This document shows, in pieces, positions 18,464-25,462 of a stretch of DNA of 42,219 nucleotides (within the stretch, counting starts at the first letter, position 1; the number at the start of each line of letters is the position of its first letter). The position numbers and the translations under genes are program-made. The stretch is from an uncultured Geobacter sp. (GTDB lineage Bacteria > Desulfobacterota > Desulfuromonadia > Geobacterales > Geobacteraceae): positions 1 to 42,219 of the forward strand of contig CAIYDQ010000214.1 of NCBI GenBank assembly GCA_903925075.1, in the 5' to 3' direction. The notes below the pieces were generated by a model. The model was not told the DNA's origin. It made no database searches and saw nothing but the letters and a program-made list of their open reading frames with translations.

Positions 18464-18554
18464 TTGCAACTGTCTTCTGCCCGGTCGGCGAGAGCTTGCG
18501 CCGATCCTGCAAGAAAACCGCGCATCGCCGTTACACCTCAAAAGAGCCTACGCC

Positions 18555-19313
18555 ATGGAAAAGAGACCTATACGAATAATTACCGCAGTCGCCGCTTTCG
18601 ACGGGCACGACGCCTCGGTGCTGGCGCTGAACCGTGCGCTCCTCGCCGGCTCCCACCCGGTGGAGGTGATCTATCTCGGCTTCAACATGACCAGCGAGCA
18701 GATCGCCGAGGCGGTTCTCCAGGAGGGAGGCGACGCCGTGGCGGTGAGTTCCTACAACGGAGGGCACCTGCAGTTCTTTCCCCACCTGGTCCGGCGTCTG
18801 CGCGACAAGGGGATGGAGTCCGCCCTGGTTTTCGGCGGCGGCGGGGGGACCATCCTGCCGGAGGACGCGGCGACCCTGGAAGCCTCGGGGGTGGAAAAAA
18901 TCTACGCCCCCGGCTGGTCCCTGGACGACATCGCCTCGGATATGTCGCGTCGCATCGACGAGCGGCTGGCGCACGCCCCGGCAGCCCCCCCCTCGCCGGG
19001 TCCGGCGCCGCCCGATCCCCTTGAGCTTTCCCGCCTCCTCAGCCGGGCCGAACAGGGAGGCGACGCCGACTTCGCGCCCCCGGACCGGCGATCAGCGGAA
19101 ACCGCGGAGATCGCAAAGCGCCCGAACGACGAGCCTTCCCGAGTAGTGGCCATCACCGGCGACGGCGGGAGCGGCAAGAGCACGCTGATCGACGACCTAG
19201 TCGGGCATTTCCTGGAGCGCTTTCCCGATAAAAGGGTCGCCATCCTGGCGAACGACCCGTCCCTCGACACCGGACGCGCCACACCGCCTTTCTCGCCGAC
19301 CGGGTGCGCATGA
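18555..19313 (+). CDS. icmF: N-terminal fragment of fused B12 acyl-CoA mutase (IcmF), frameshifted
   Basis: Fused isobutyryl-CoA-type mutases join a B12-binding domain, a G-protein chaperone and the mutase barrel in one chain of about 1,080 residues. This fragment holds the B12 domain (DGHDAS at about 16-21 with the cobalt-ligand His, SSYNGGH near 62-68, FGGGGGTILP near 96-105) and the start of the G domain (Walker A GDGGSGKST near 202-210). After ANDPSLDTG the reading leaves the family pattern and ends at a TGA. The rest continues in the -1 frame in the overlapping downstream ORF. Inserting a single base near 19281-19283 would rejoin them; loss of one C from an ACCACC run is the simplest cause. 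SD AAGAG precedes the ATG at 18555. It may be a real inactivating mutation or a sequence error. Confidence 0.85.
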   Translation: MEKRPIRIITAVAAFDGHDASVLALNRALLAGSHPVEVIYLGFNMTSEQIAEAVLQEGGDAVAVSSYNGGHLQFFPHLVRRLRDKGMESALVFGGGGGTILPEDAATLEASGVEKIYAPGWSLDDIASDMSRRIDERLAHAPAAPPSPGPAPPDPLELSRLLSRAEQGGDADFAPPDRRSAETAEIAKRPNDEPSRVVAITGDGGSGKSTLIDDLVGHFLERFPDKRVAILANDPSLDTGRATPPFSPTGCA

Positions 19314-21706
19314 ACCGCATCTACCACCCGCGCGTCTGGCTGCGCAGCGTGGCCACCGGGAGCGCCTACGCGCCGCTGGCCCCGAGCCTTCCCCGCCTGA
19401 TCGACCCCTTGCGCCGTTGCGGCTATCATCTGATCCTGGTCGAGACGCCGGGGAGCGGACAGACCGGCCTCGACCTGTCGGCGCTGCACGCCGACCTGCT
19501 GGTCTACGTCAAGACCCGCGAGTACGGCAGCGGGCTGCAACTGCAAAAGGACCAGCTGTTGCGCGACGCCGACCTGGTGGTTTTGAACAAGGCGGACCTG
19601 GAGGGGAGCGAGGCCGCCTTCGCGGAGGTGCAGGCCATGCTCTCGGAAATCGGCAGCCCCGCCAGGGTGTTGCCGACTACCTCCAAGGCGGCGCGCGACC
19701 CGGGCACCGAAGCGCTCTTCTCCGCCATCTGTTCCGCTCTCGGCTGGCCGGCCCCCGAGAGCGTCGCCGAAATCGACATCTTCAGCTATGCCAAGAAGAG
19801 CGCGCTGCTGCCGCACCGGCGGCGCGCCTACCTGGCGGAGATCGCCGAGAGCGTCCGGCGTTACGACGCTTTCGTGGCGGCCGAGCTGCGGAAGGTCCGC
19901 TCGCGCCCGACCGACGCCGAGCTGCTGGACCCGACGAGCGCGCAGTTGTTGCAGGAGTGGCCGCAACGGTGGCGCGAACTCTCCCGGCAGGCAGCCGAAA
20001 AGATGGGGATCGACCCGCAGGCCCGCAGCGTCAACGGACTGCAACTCGCGCGGGTGGCGCTCCCCGACCCCGACGATCGGGCGGAATCGTTGCGCTTCCT
20101 GCTTGAGGAGGGGCTTCCCGGCTCATTCCCCTTCGTCACCGGCATCTACCCGTTGCGCACCGCGAGCGCGGCGGAGACCACCCGGCAGTTCGCGGGACTG
20201 CGCGGCCCGGAAGAAACCAACCGCCGCTTGCACCTTTTGGCTCGCGGCGTCGCCAAACCCAGGCTCTCCATCGCCTTCGACGGCATCACCCTTTACGGCG
20301 CCGACAGCGACGACGATCCCGGCAGCATCGGCAAGATCGGCGAAGGCGGCGTGGCCATCGACAGCTGGGAGGACATGAAGCTGCTCCTTGCCGGTTTCCG
20401 CATCCCGGACATCAGCACCTCCATGACCATCAACGGCCCGGCGGCCGCCATCCTCGCCATGTACTTCGTCGCGGCGGGCGAAATCGAGTGCGAGCGCGTC
20501 GAAAAAGAGCGAGGAAGACCGCTGGCCGAGGAGGAGCGGAGCCGGCTTTTCGGCGAGACGGTCCGCGGGCTGCGCGGCACCGTGCAGGCCGACGTCCTCA
20601 AGGAGATCCAGGCGCAGAACGAAAACATTTTCCAGCCGGATTTCGCCGTGAAACTGCTGGGCGACGTCCAGCAGTGGTTCATCGACCACCGGGTGGACAA
20701 GTTCTACTCGCTCAGCATTTCCGGCTACCATATCGGCGAGGCGGGGGCCAGCCCGGTGCAGGAGCTGGCTTTCACCCTCGCCAACGGCTTCACCTATCTG
20801 GAAAACTTCCTGTCGCGGGGCTTGCCGATCGACGCCTTCGCCCCGAGCCTCTCCTTCTTCTTCAAGGTCTCCCACGAAGTCGAGTGGCTGGCCTACGGCG
20901 CCGTCTGCCGCAAGATCTGGGCGATCGCGCTGCGAGACGTCTACCGGGCCGGCGAACGCTCCCAGAAATTCAAATTCCACACCCAGACTTCCGGGCGCGC
21001 CTTGCAGGCCGAAGAGTGGGACACCCTGAACCCGGTGCGCCTCACCTACCACGCCTACCTCGGCATGCTTGCCAACTCCAACTCGCTGCACGTCGACTCG
21101 GCTGACGAACCGATGACCACCCCGGCCGAAAAATGGGTGCGCCAGGCGACCATGATTTCCAACTACCTGCGCGAGGAGACGGAAGGCTTCCTGATCCAGA
21201 ACCTCCTCTCCGGCTCCTACGCCTTCCGGGCCCTGGTGAAGGAGGTGCAGGCGCAGGTGCTGGCCGAGTTCGGGCGGATCGATCAGTTGGGGGGAGTGGG
21301 GCCGGCCACCGAACTGGGCTACCAGAGGCGCTGCATCGCCGAGAACAGCGCCCGATACGAGCGGGAGCGGCGTCGGCCATCGCCCGAGCATACCGTTGAG
21401 CCCCGGCGCAAGATCGTCGGCTACAACGTCTTCGAGCTTGCCGACGGGCATGCCGAGAAATATCCCGCAGTGTCGGAGGTGGTGCGGCCGGGGCCGGCCG
21501 ACTGGGAGCGGCAACTCGCTCGGCTGAGCGATTTCAAGGCGCGCCACCGCGACGATGCGCCGATCTACCTGGAACGATTGCGCCGGGTGGCGCTCCAGGG
21601 GGGGAACGTCTTCGGCGAGTTGTTGGAAACCGTGCAGCACGCGACCCTCGGCCAGATCACCCGGGCGCTGGCCGAAGTGGGCGGTGAATACCGGAAAATG
21701 GTTTAG
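19304..21706 (+). CDS. icmF: C-terminal fragment of fused B12 acyl-CoA mutase (IcmF): G domain end and mutase barrel
   Basis: Carries the remaining G-protein part (ILVETPGSGQTG near 45-56, then VVLNKADL near 90-97) and the whole radical mutase barrel. Recognisable mutase motifs include GPEETNRRLHLLARGV, GIGEGGVAIDSWEDMK, ISTSMTINGPAA (near 370) and SISGYHIGEAGASPVQE, the last with the substrate-binding His. The active-site region is well conserved, so this was recently a functional enzyme. In-frame sequence upstream of the nominal GTG start still matches the family (TAFLADRVRMN), which shows the break is a frameshift and not a gene split. The substrate (isobutyryl-, pivalyl- or another acyl-CoA) cannot be told. 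Without the B12 domain this fragment alone should not be active. Confidence 0.87.
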   Translation: MRMNRIYHPRVWLRSVATGSAYAPLAPSLPRLIDPLRRCGYHLILVETPGSGQTGLDLSALHADLLVYVKTREYGSGLQLQKDQLLRDADLVVLNKADLEGSEAAFAEVQAMLSEIGSPARVLPTTSKAARDPGTEALFSAICSALGWPAPESVAEIDIFSYAKKSALLPHRRRAYLAEIAESVRRYDAFVAAELRKVRSRPTDAELLDPTSAQLLQEWPQRWRELSRQAAEKMGIDPQARSVNGLQLARVALPDPDDRAESLRFLLEEGLPGSFPFVTGIYPLRTASAAETTRQFAGLRGPEETNRRLHLLARGVAKPRLSIAFDGITLYGADSDDDPGSIGKIGEGGVAIDSWEDMKLLLAGFRIPDISTSMTINGPAAAILAMYFVAAGEIECERVEKERGRPLAEEERSRLFGETVRGLRGTVQADVLKEIQAQNENIFQPDFAVKLLGDVQQWFIDHRVDKFYSLSISGYHIGEAGASPVQELAFTLANGFTYLENFLSRGLPIDAFAPSLSFFFKVSHEVEWLAYGAVCRKIWAIALRDVYRAGERSQKFKFHTQTSGRALQAEEWDTLNPVRLTYHAYLGMLANSNSLHVDSADEPMTTPAEKWVRQATMISNYLREETEGFLIQNLLSGSYAFRALVKEVQAQVLAEFGRIDQLGGVGPATELGYQRRCIAENSARYERERRRPSPEHTVEPRRKIVGYNVFELADGHAEKYPAVSEVVRPGPADWERQLARLSDFKARHRDDAPIYLERLRRVALQGGNVFGELLETVQHATLGQITRALAEVGGEYRKMV

Positions 21707-21732
21707 ACGGCCACCCGCTCCCCATCCCTCCC

Positions 21733-21856
21733 CCATCAAGGGCTCTGGCACTAACTACGAGGAACCATAGGGAACTATTACACCAAAGCAGTCCCCCCTC
21801 CCCTTGCGGGAGGGGGAGCCTCCGCAAAAGCTTAAATTGGCGCCACTGCCCATCAA
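21733..21856. repeat. MITE-like repeat copy 1
   Basis: Core at 21781-21818 beginning CACCAAAG, containing a perfect 9-bp CCCCCTCCC/GGGAGGGGG hairpin. The right end (21831-21856) is the inverted complement of the left end of copy 2 (23576-23601), 23 of 26 bases equal. The left end (about 21739-21763) is a decayed version of the same end. It fills most of the 321-bp gap between the mutase gene and uppP. The remainder has a 7-bp triple ccctcat repeat at 21892 and the uppP promoter. Confidence 0.75.
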
Positions 21857-21936
21857 AGGGATGGGCTTTGGATTTGCGGCAATCCCTCATCCCTCATCCC
21901 TCAATAGTTCTCTTGGATCTCGTCCCCAATCGCGTC

Positions 21937-21965
21937 TTGACAAACGGCGGCTCAGACGGCATAAC
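21937..21965 (+). promoter_or_regulatory. Promoter of uppP
   Basis: Consensus TTGACA (21937-21942), 17-nt spacer, CATAAC (21960-21965, four of six). It lies 62 nt upstream of the uppP ATG, immediately after the repeat element. Confidence 0.55.
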
Positions 21966-22027
21966 CTCCTGGCAACGGAAGCGGGGCGACCCCTCTTCCG
22001 CAAGCATTCCCGCTTCAGGAGTTCCCC

Positions 22028-22891
22028 ATGAATCTCGTTCAAATCCTGGTGCTTGCTGCGGTGCAGGGCGCCGCCGAGCTGCTGCCGGTATCAAGCTCCG
22101 CGCACGTGATCGTCACGGCCAAGCTGATGGGGCTCAATCCCTCTTCCCCGGAGATGACGCTGCTCTTGGTCATGCTGCACACCGGCACCATGTTCGCCGT
22201 CATCCTGTTTTTCTGGAAGGCATGGCAGGCGACCTTTTTTTCCTCCCGTGAACAGTTCCTGCGGGCGGGCAGACTCATCGTCATTGCCACGGGGCTCACC
22301 GGCGCAGTCGGCTTGGGGCTGAAGGCTATAATCGAGAGGGTCGCTTTCGGCAAAGCGGGGCGCGCCGAAATCGAAATGCTCTTCGGCAACCTGGGGCTGA
22401 TCTCGGCGGCACTCGCCGCGGTTGGAATTCTCATCGTTTGGGCCGGTTTGCGGCAGGGGCGCGCCGTCGCACCCCGGGAGGAGGTCGGCCTGCGGGAGGC
22501 GTGCGCCGTTGGAGCCGTACAGGGGCTGTGCCTGCCGCTGAGAGGTTTCTCGCGTTCAGGCGCTACCATTTCGGTCGGCCTGTTGCTCGGGCTGGCCAAG
22601 GAGAGAGTGGATCAGTTCAGCTTCGCCCTGGCCGTGGTGCTGACCCCGCCCGTGATTGCCAGAGAGGCGCTGCGTCTGGTCAAGTCGCAGGCGGTCGCGG
22701 TTGCCTCAGAGTCCCACCTGCTTGACCTTTTTTTCCCCAGCCTCTGCGGCATGGCGCTCAGTTTTCTTTCCGGGCTGATCGCCCTTCGCTGGCTCTCCAG
22801 TTGGCTCGACAAGGGCCTTTGGCACTATTTCGGTTACTATTGCCTGGCCGCCTCGCTGTTGGTCTACACCCTCTACGCCATCGGCGTTTGA
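22028..22891 (+). CDS. uppP: Undecaprenyl-diphosphatase (BacA/UppP family)
   Basis: Inner-membrane phosphatase that recycles undecaprenyl pyrophosphate to the carrier lipid for peptidoglycan and polysaccharide export. 287 residues and about eight hydrophobic segments. Motif I QGAAELLPVSSSAH (13-26) holds the conserved Glu and His; motif II GFSRSGATIS (about 174-183) holds the catalytic Ser/Arg pair. Both motifs deviate slightly from the usual EFLPISSTGH and PGTSRSGATI. This may be a divergent paralogue and not the main housekeeping copy. CAGGAG lies 6 nt before the ATG. A strong terminator follows 57 nt after the stop. Confidence 0.92.
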   Translation: MNLVQILVLAAVQGAAELLPVSSSAHVIVTAKLMGLNPSSPEMTLLLVMLHTGTMFAVILFFWKAWQATFFSSREQFLRAGRLIVIATGLTGAVGLGLKAIIERVAFGKAGRAEIEMLFGNLGLISAALAAVGILIVWAGLRQGRAVAPREEVGLREACAVGAVQGLCLPLRGFSRSGATISVGLLLGLAKERVDQFSFALAVVLTPPVIAREALRLVKSQAVAVASESHLLDLFFPSLCGMALSFLSGLIALRWLSSWLDKGLWHYFGYYCLAASLLVYTLYAIGV

Positions 22892-22948
22892 CGGCCGGGA
22901 CGGGCGCTGCCATTATCATGAACTGCAAGGCAGAGCGCGATTTGAATC

Positions 22949-22978
22949 GGGCGTCGGCAACGGCGCCCTATTTTTTTT
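22949..22978 (+). terminator. Intrinsic terminator of uppP
   Basis: 8-bp stem GGGCGTCG/CGGCGCCC with one G-U pair and a GCAA tetraloop, followed by TA and eight T. Confidence 0.92.
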
Positions 22979-23011
22979 GAAGCAATGCAATTTTTCTCTC
23001 AATTTTAGGTA

Positions 23012-23041
23012 TTTACAACCGATAGGGAAATCAAATAGTAT
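23012..23041 (+). promoter_or_regulatory. Promoter of the coiled-coil protein gene
   Basis: TTTACA (23012-23017, five of six), 18-nt spacer, TAGTAT (23036-23041, four of six), in an AT-rich stretch unlike the rest of the core region. The leader to the ATG at 23116 is about 68 nt. Confidence 0.45.
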
Positions 23042-23115
23042 GTGTATCAGTATCAGCATGCATAAAAGACGATTTCACCGTGTACAGTTTGGCTAACAGC
23101 GTACGGGAGTTGGGC

Positions 23116-23523
23116 ATGGCAAAGATTCTTGAGTTTAAACGAAGGGTGAAACAGCAGATCGAGACACCGACCGTAGTTGATCAGGATGTGGACGGCATTG
23201 GAGAATACATCAATTCAGTCATAAGCGATTATTCTTTAACTGTGGCTAACAGGCATTGGCTGTTAGAAAACATGCTGATGGACATCGACGATCGACTGGA
23301 AGGGTACAAAAAAGAGCTGGAAGAAGCGGAAAAGAAATTAACTGCGCTGGTGGATTGCGCCGAGAAGGAAATCATCGCCGCCTACAGCGAATTCAATGCG
23401 CACGTAGGGGGAATGACCCGCGCCGTGAAAAAGCTGACCTTGAGCTCGGCGCGGCAGAGCGCATCGCAGTCCCAAGATGCCGACCCGTCACGCTTCCCCG
23501 ATCATCAAGCCGGCCCGAAATAG
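23116..23523 (+). CDS. Small coiled-coil hypothetical protein
   Basis: 135 residues, soluble. It begins MAKILEFKRRVKQQ; residues about 25-50 form an amphipathic segment (IGEYINSVISDYSLTVANRH) and about 55-115 a charged helix with heptad character (DIDDRLEGYKKELEEAEKKL). The tail is polar and probably disordered. GGGAG precedes the ATG at 23116; a GTG at 23080 in the same frame lacks a good site. Its base composition is more AT-rich than its neighbours and it is flanked by a MITE-like repeat, so it may be acquired. I do not recognise the family. Confidence 0.7.
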   Translation: MAKILEFKRRVKQQIETPTVVDQDVDGIGEYINSVISDYSLTVANRHWLLENMLMDIDDRLEGYKKELEEAEKKLTALVDCAEKEIIAAYSEFNAHVGGMTRAVKKLTLSSARQSASQSQDADPSRFPDHQAGPK

Positions 23524-23575
23524 CGCCTGAGTGACTCAAAGGATCGCTTGGGTGAATCCAAAAGCCCCCTCTCCC

Positions 23576-23686
23576 TTGATGGGCACTGACGCCAACTTAA
23601 GGAATCCTTGCACCAAAGAGTCCCCCCTCCCCTTGCGGGAGGGGGAGTTCTCGGCAACAGCTTAACTTAACCGCAGGCGCCCCTCC
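23576..23686. repeat. MITE-like repeat copy 2
   Basis: Left end 23576-23601 (TTGATGGGCACTGACGCC at its start) is the inverted counterpart of the right end of copy 1. The core at 23611-23647 is in the same orientation as in copy 1 and differs by one base (37 of 38). The right end (23661-23686) is degenerate. It occupies the centre of the 298-bp gap before the selenoprotein gene; otherwise that gap is C-rich and empty. Confidence 0.75.
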
Positions 23687-23821
23687 TCCCCTTCCCTGAC
23701 GAGCGAGTTTTCTCCGTTTCCCTCCCGGAAAGCCATCTTACTGTTTTCAGCGCCTCTGCTTTGTGATACCTATTACCGGCACCCTCGCCAGCAGTTCAAC
23801 CCTCTGCCAAAGGAGCCCGAC

Positions 23822-24073
23822 ATGCAGATACGCAAGAAGTTCCTCGACTATGAATACGAAGAGGTTCTCGAGGTGAAATATCGCGAGCTGATACGGGTCG
23901 GCTGCGCGGTGGCGGTCGGCTGCCCGGTCTGACTTAAAAAACACTTCGCGGTCGCGAAGCAGGCGGGAGCCACGGAAGCGGAACTGAAGGAGGCGATCGC
24001 CTACGGCATGATCGCTCCTTCGGGGCGGGCCAAAAATTTCGTTCTCGGCTTGGAAGAGGAGCTGGGGCTTTAG
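23822..24073 (+). CDS. Selenoprotein: AhpD/carboxymuconolactone-decarboxylase-like, CxxU redox motif
   Basis: 83 codons read through one in-frame TGA (23930-23932) that encodes residue 37. AAGGAG is 6 nt before the ATG. Around the TGA the protein reads VGCPV-U-LKKHFAVAKQAGAT: C34-x2-U37-x3-H41 is exactly the AhpD CxxCxxxH peroxidase/thiol-redox motif with Sec at the second Cys. The sequence after the TGA (AGATEAELKEAIAYGMI, then GRAKNFVLGL) is the normal next helix of this fold, so the frame is clearly continuous. A SECIS-like hairpin lies 17 nt after the TGA. The protein is short, one CMD helical hairpin, so it probably works as an oligomer. Likely role: a thiol-based reductase or peroxidase against peroxides or electrophiles. 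It is followed with no gap by a MATE exporter gene. Confidence 0.85.
23930..23959 (+). promoter_or_regulatory. UGA Sec codon with bacterial SECIS hairpin
   Basis: TGA at 23930-23932, then a perfect 6-bp stem CTTCGC (23944-23949) / GCGAAG (23954-23959) with apical loop GGTC. The loop begins 17 nt after the UGA and starts with GG. Both agree with the published bacterial SECIS model, which asks for a G in the first two loop positions and roughly 16-37 nt spacing. SelB would bind here to insert selenocysteine. Confidence 0.75.
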
Positions 24074-25459
24074 TTGACAGCAAAGGTGATGTCAAAAACG
24101 CCGAGGCGCGGCTTCTGGAAGCTCAGTTTTTCTTCCGGGGCAAGAAAGCGGGTATCGATCCGCCGCGACGTGGCGGCCCTGTCGATGCCGGTGCTGCTGT
24201 CGTCGCTGTTCCAGAGGCTGGTCTCCATCGTCGACATCTTCATGGTCGGCGGTCTCGGCGCCGCGGCCATCGCGGCGACCGGGCTGGGCCAGTTGCTGAT
24301 CTTCGTGGTGATGACCGTTTTCTGGGGTGTGGCGACCGGCGCCACCGTGGTCATCGCCCACCTGTGGGGAGCCGGCCGCAGGCTGGAAGCGCGCCGGGCG
24401 GCCTTCGCCTCTTGTCTGCTCTGCGCGTTGCTCGCGGTGGCAGCGACCTTGTGCGGCCTTTTCCTCGGCGGCCAGGTGGCGCACTTTCTCGGGGCCAGCA
24501 GCGAGGTGCTCGCCTTCGCCTCGGAGTACATCCGGCTGGTTTTCCTCTATTTCGCCTTCACCGCCGGGCTCAACATCCTCTCCGCCATCATGCACGGCAT
24601 CGGCAACACCCGCACCCCGATGCAGGGGGTGATCCTGGTCAACATCCTGCACGTGCTGATCGCCTATCCGCTCATCTACGGCCACTTCGGCTTCCCCAAA
24701 ATGGGAGTGGTGGGAGCCGCCTACGCCATCAACCTGTCCGAACTCTGCGGCTTTCTTTACCTGCTGGTGCAGGCGCTGCGCAAGGGTTACCTGAAGGTGG
24801 GGCGCCCGGACCTGACTCTTTTGCGCAAAGTCTGGGACATCGGCTATCCGGTGGCGCTGGAGCGTATCGCCCAGCAGTCGGGGCAACTCTTCTACTCGAA
24901 GTTCATCATCGGCTTTGGCACCGCCGCCTATGCCGCCCATCAGATCGGGCTCTCCATAGAATCCCTCTCCTTCATGCCCGGCGCCGGCATGGGCATCGCC
25001 GCCTCCACGCTGATGGGCCAGGCGCTCGGCGCGCGCAAGCTCAAGCGCGCGCACCTGAGCCATACCGAGGCGCTGAGGCTCGCCATCATGGTCATGGCCG
25101 CCATGGGGCTGCTTTTTTTCTGCCTGCCGCACCAGTTGATCGCGCTCTTCACCAGCGACCCCGAGGTCATCGAAAAAGGGAGCGTCTTTCTGCGCATGGT
25201 CGCCTTCTCCCAAGTGCCGCTCGCCGTCGCCTTCGTCTACGCCGGCAGCCTGCGCGGCACCGGCGACACGCACTATGTTTTCCTGGTGACCTTGGCGTCC
25301 ATGTGGGGCATCCGGGTGCTCTTCACCTGGATCGTCGCCGTGCCGCTGCATCTCTCGCTCTACGTGGTCTGGGGCGTCTTCCTGGTCGACTGGCTGTTTC
25401 GCGCCGCCGCCTTCGCCTGGCGCTACCACAAGCGCGACCTGCACGGCGTGAGCATTTAG
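24074..25459 (+). CDS. MATE-family multidrug/metabolite efflux transporter
   Basis: 461 residues, about 12 hydrophobic helices in two repeated halves, as in MatE proteins (NorM/DinF). It opens with a basic tail and then DVAALSMPVLLSSLFQRLVSIVDIFMVGGLGAAAIAATGLG, the typical first two helices. It exchanges Na+ or H+ for cationic compounds. The TTG at 24074 directly abuts the selenoprotein stop; an ATG at 24089 is the alternative, but its AAAGG site is too close. It lies in an operon with the upstream selenoprotein and, three bases on, a methyltransferase-like gene. That suggests a joint role in handling a toxic compound, but this is inference. Confidence 0.93.
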   Translation: MTAKVMSKTPRRGFWKLSFSSGARKRVSIRRDVAALSMPVLLSSLFQRLVSIVDIFMVGGLGAAAIAATGLGQLLIFVVMTVFWGVATGATVVIAHLWGAGRRLEARRAAFASCLLCALLAVAATLCGLFLGGQVAHFLGASSEVLAFASEYIRLVFLYFAFTAGLNILSAIMHGIGNTRTPMQGVILVNILHVLIAYPLIYGHFGFPKMGVVGAAYAINLSELCGFLYLLVQALRKGYLKVGRPDLTLLRKVWDIGYPVALERIAQQSGQLFYSKFIIGFGTAAYAAHQIGLSIESLSFMPGAGMGIAASTLMGQALGARKLKRAHLSHTEALRLAIMVMAAMGLLFFCLPHQLIALFTSDPEVIEKGSVFLRMVAFSQVPLAVAFVYAGSLRGTGDTHYVFLVTLASMWGIRVLFTWIVAVPLHLSLYVVWGVFLVDWLFRAAAFAWRYHKRDLHGVSI

Positions 25460-25462
25460 CCC

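Noticed and set aside
19260-19313. Programmed -1 frameshift in icmF
   Set aside because: No X-XXY-YYZ slippery heptamer or downstream pseudoknot stands out; a lost base is simpler. It is not excluded.
23747-23944. 65-residue minus-strand ORF opposite the selenoprotein
   Set aside because: It is a shadow: no ribosome site, and the plus strand encodes a recognisable fold.
23822-24073. Selenoprotein frame as a simple nonsense pseudogene
   Set aside because: The TGA falls exactly on the second Cys of the CxxCxxxH motif, the stop type is TGA, the rest of the frame is intact, and a SECIS-like hairpin is at the right distance. Chance agreement of all four is unlikely.
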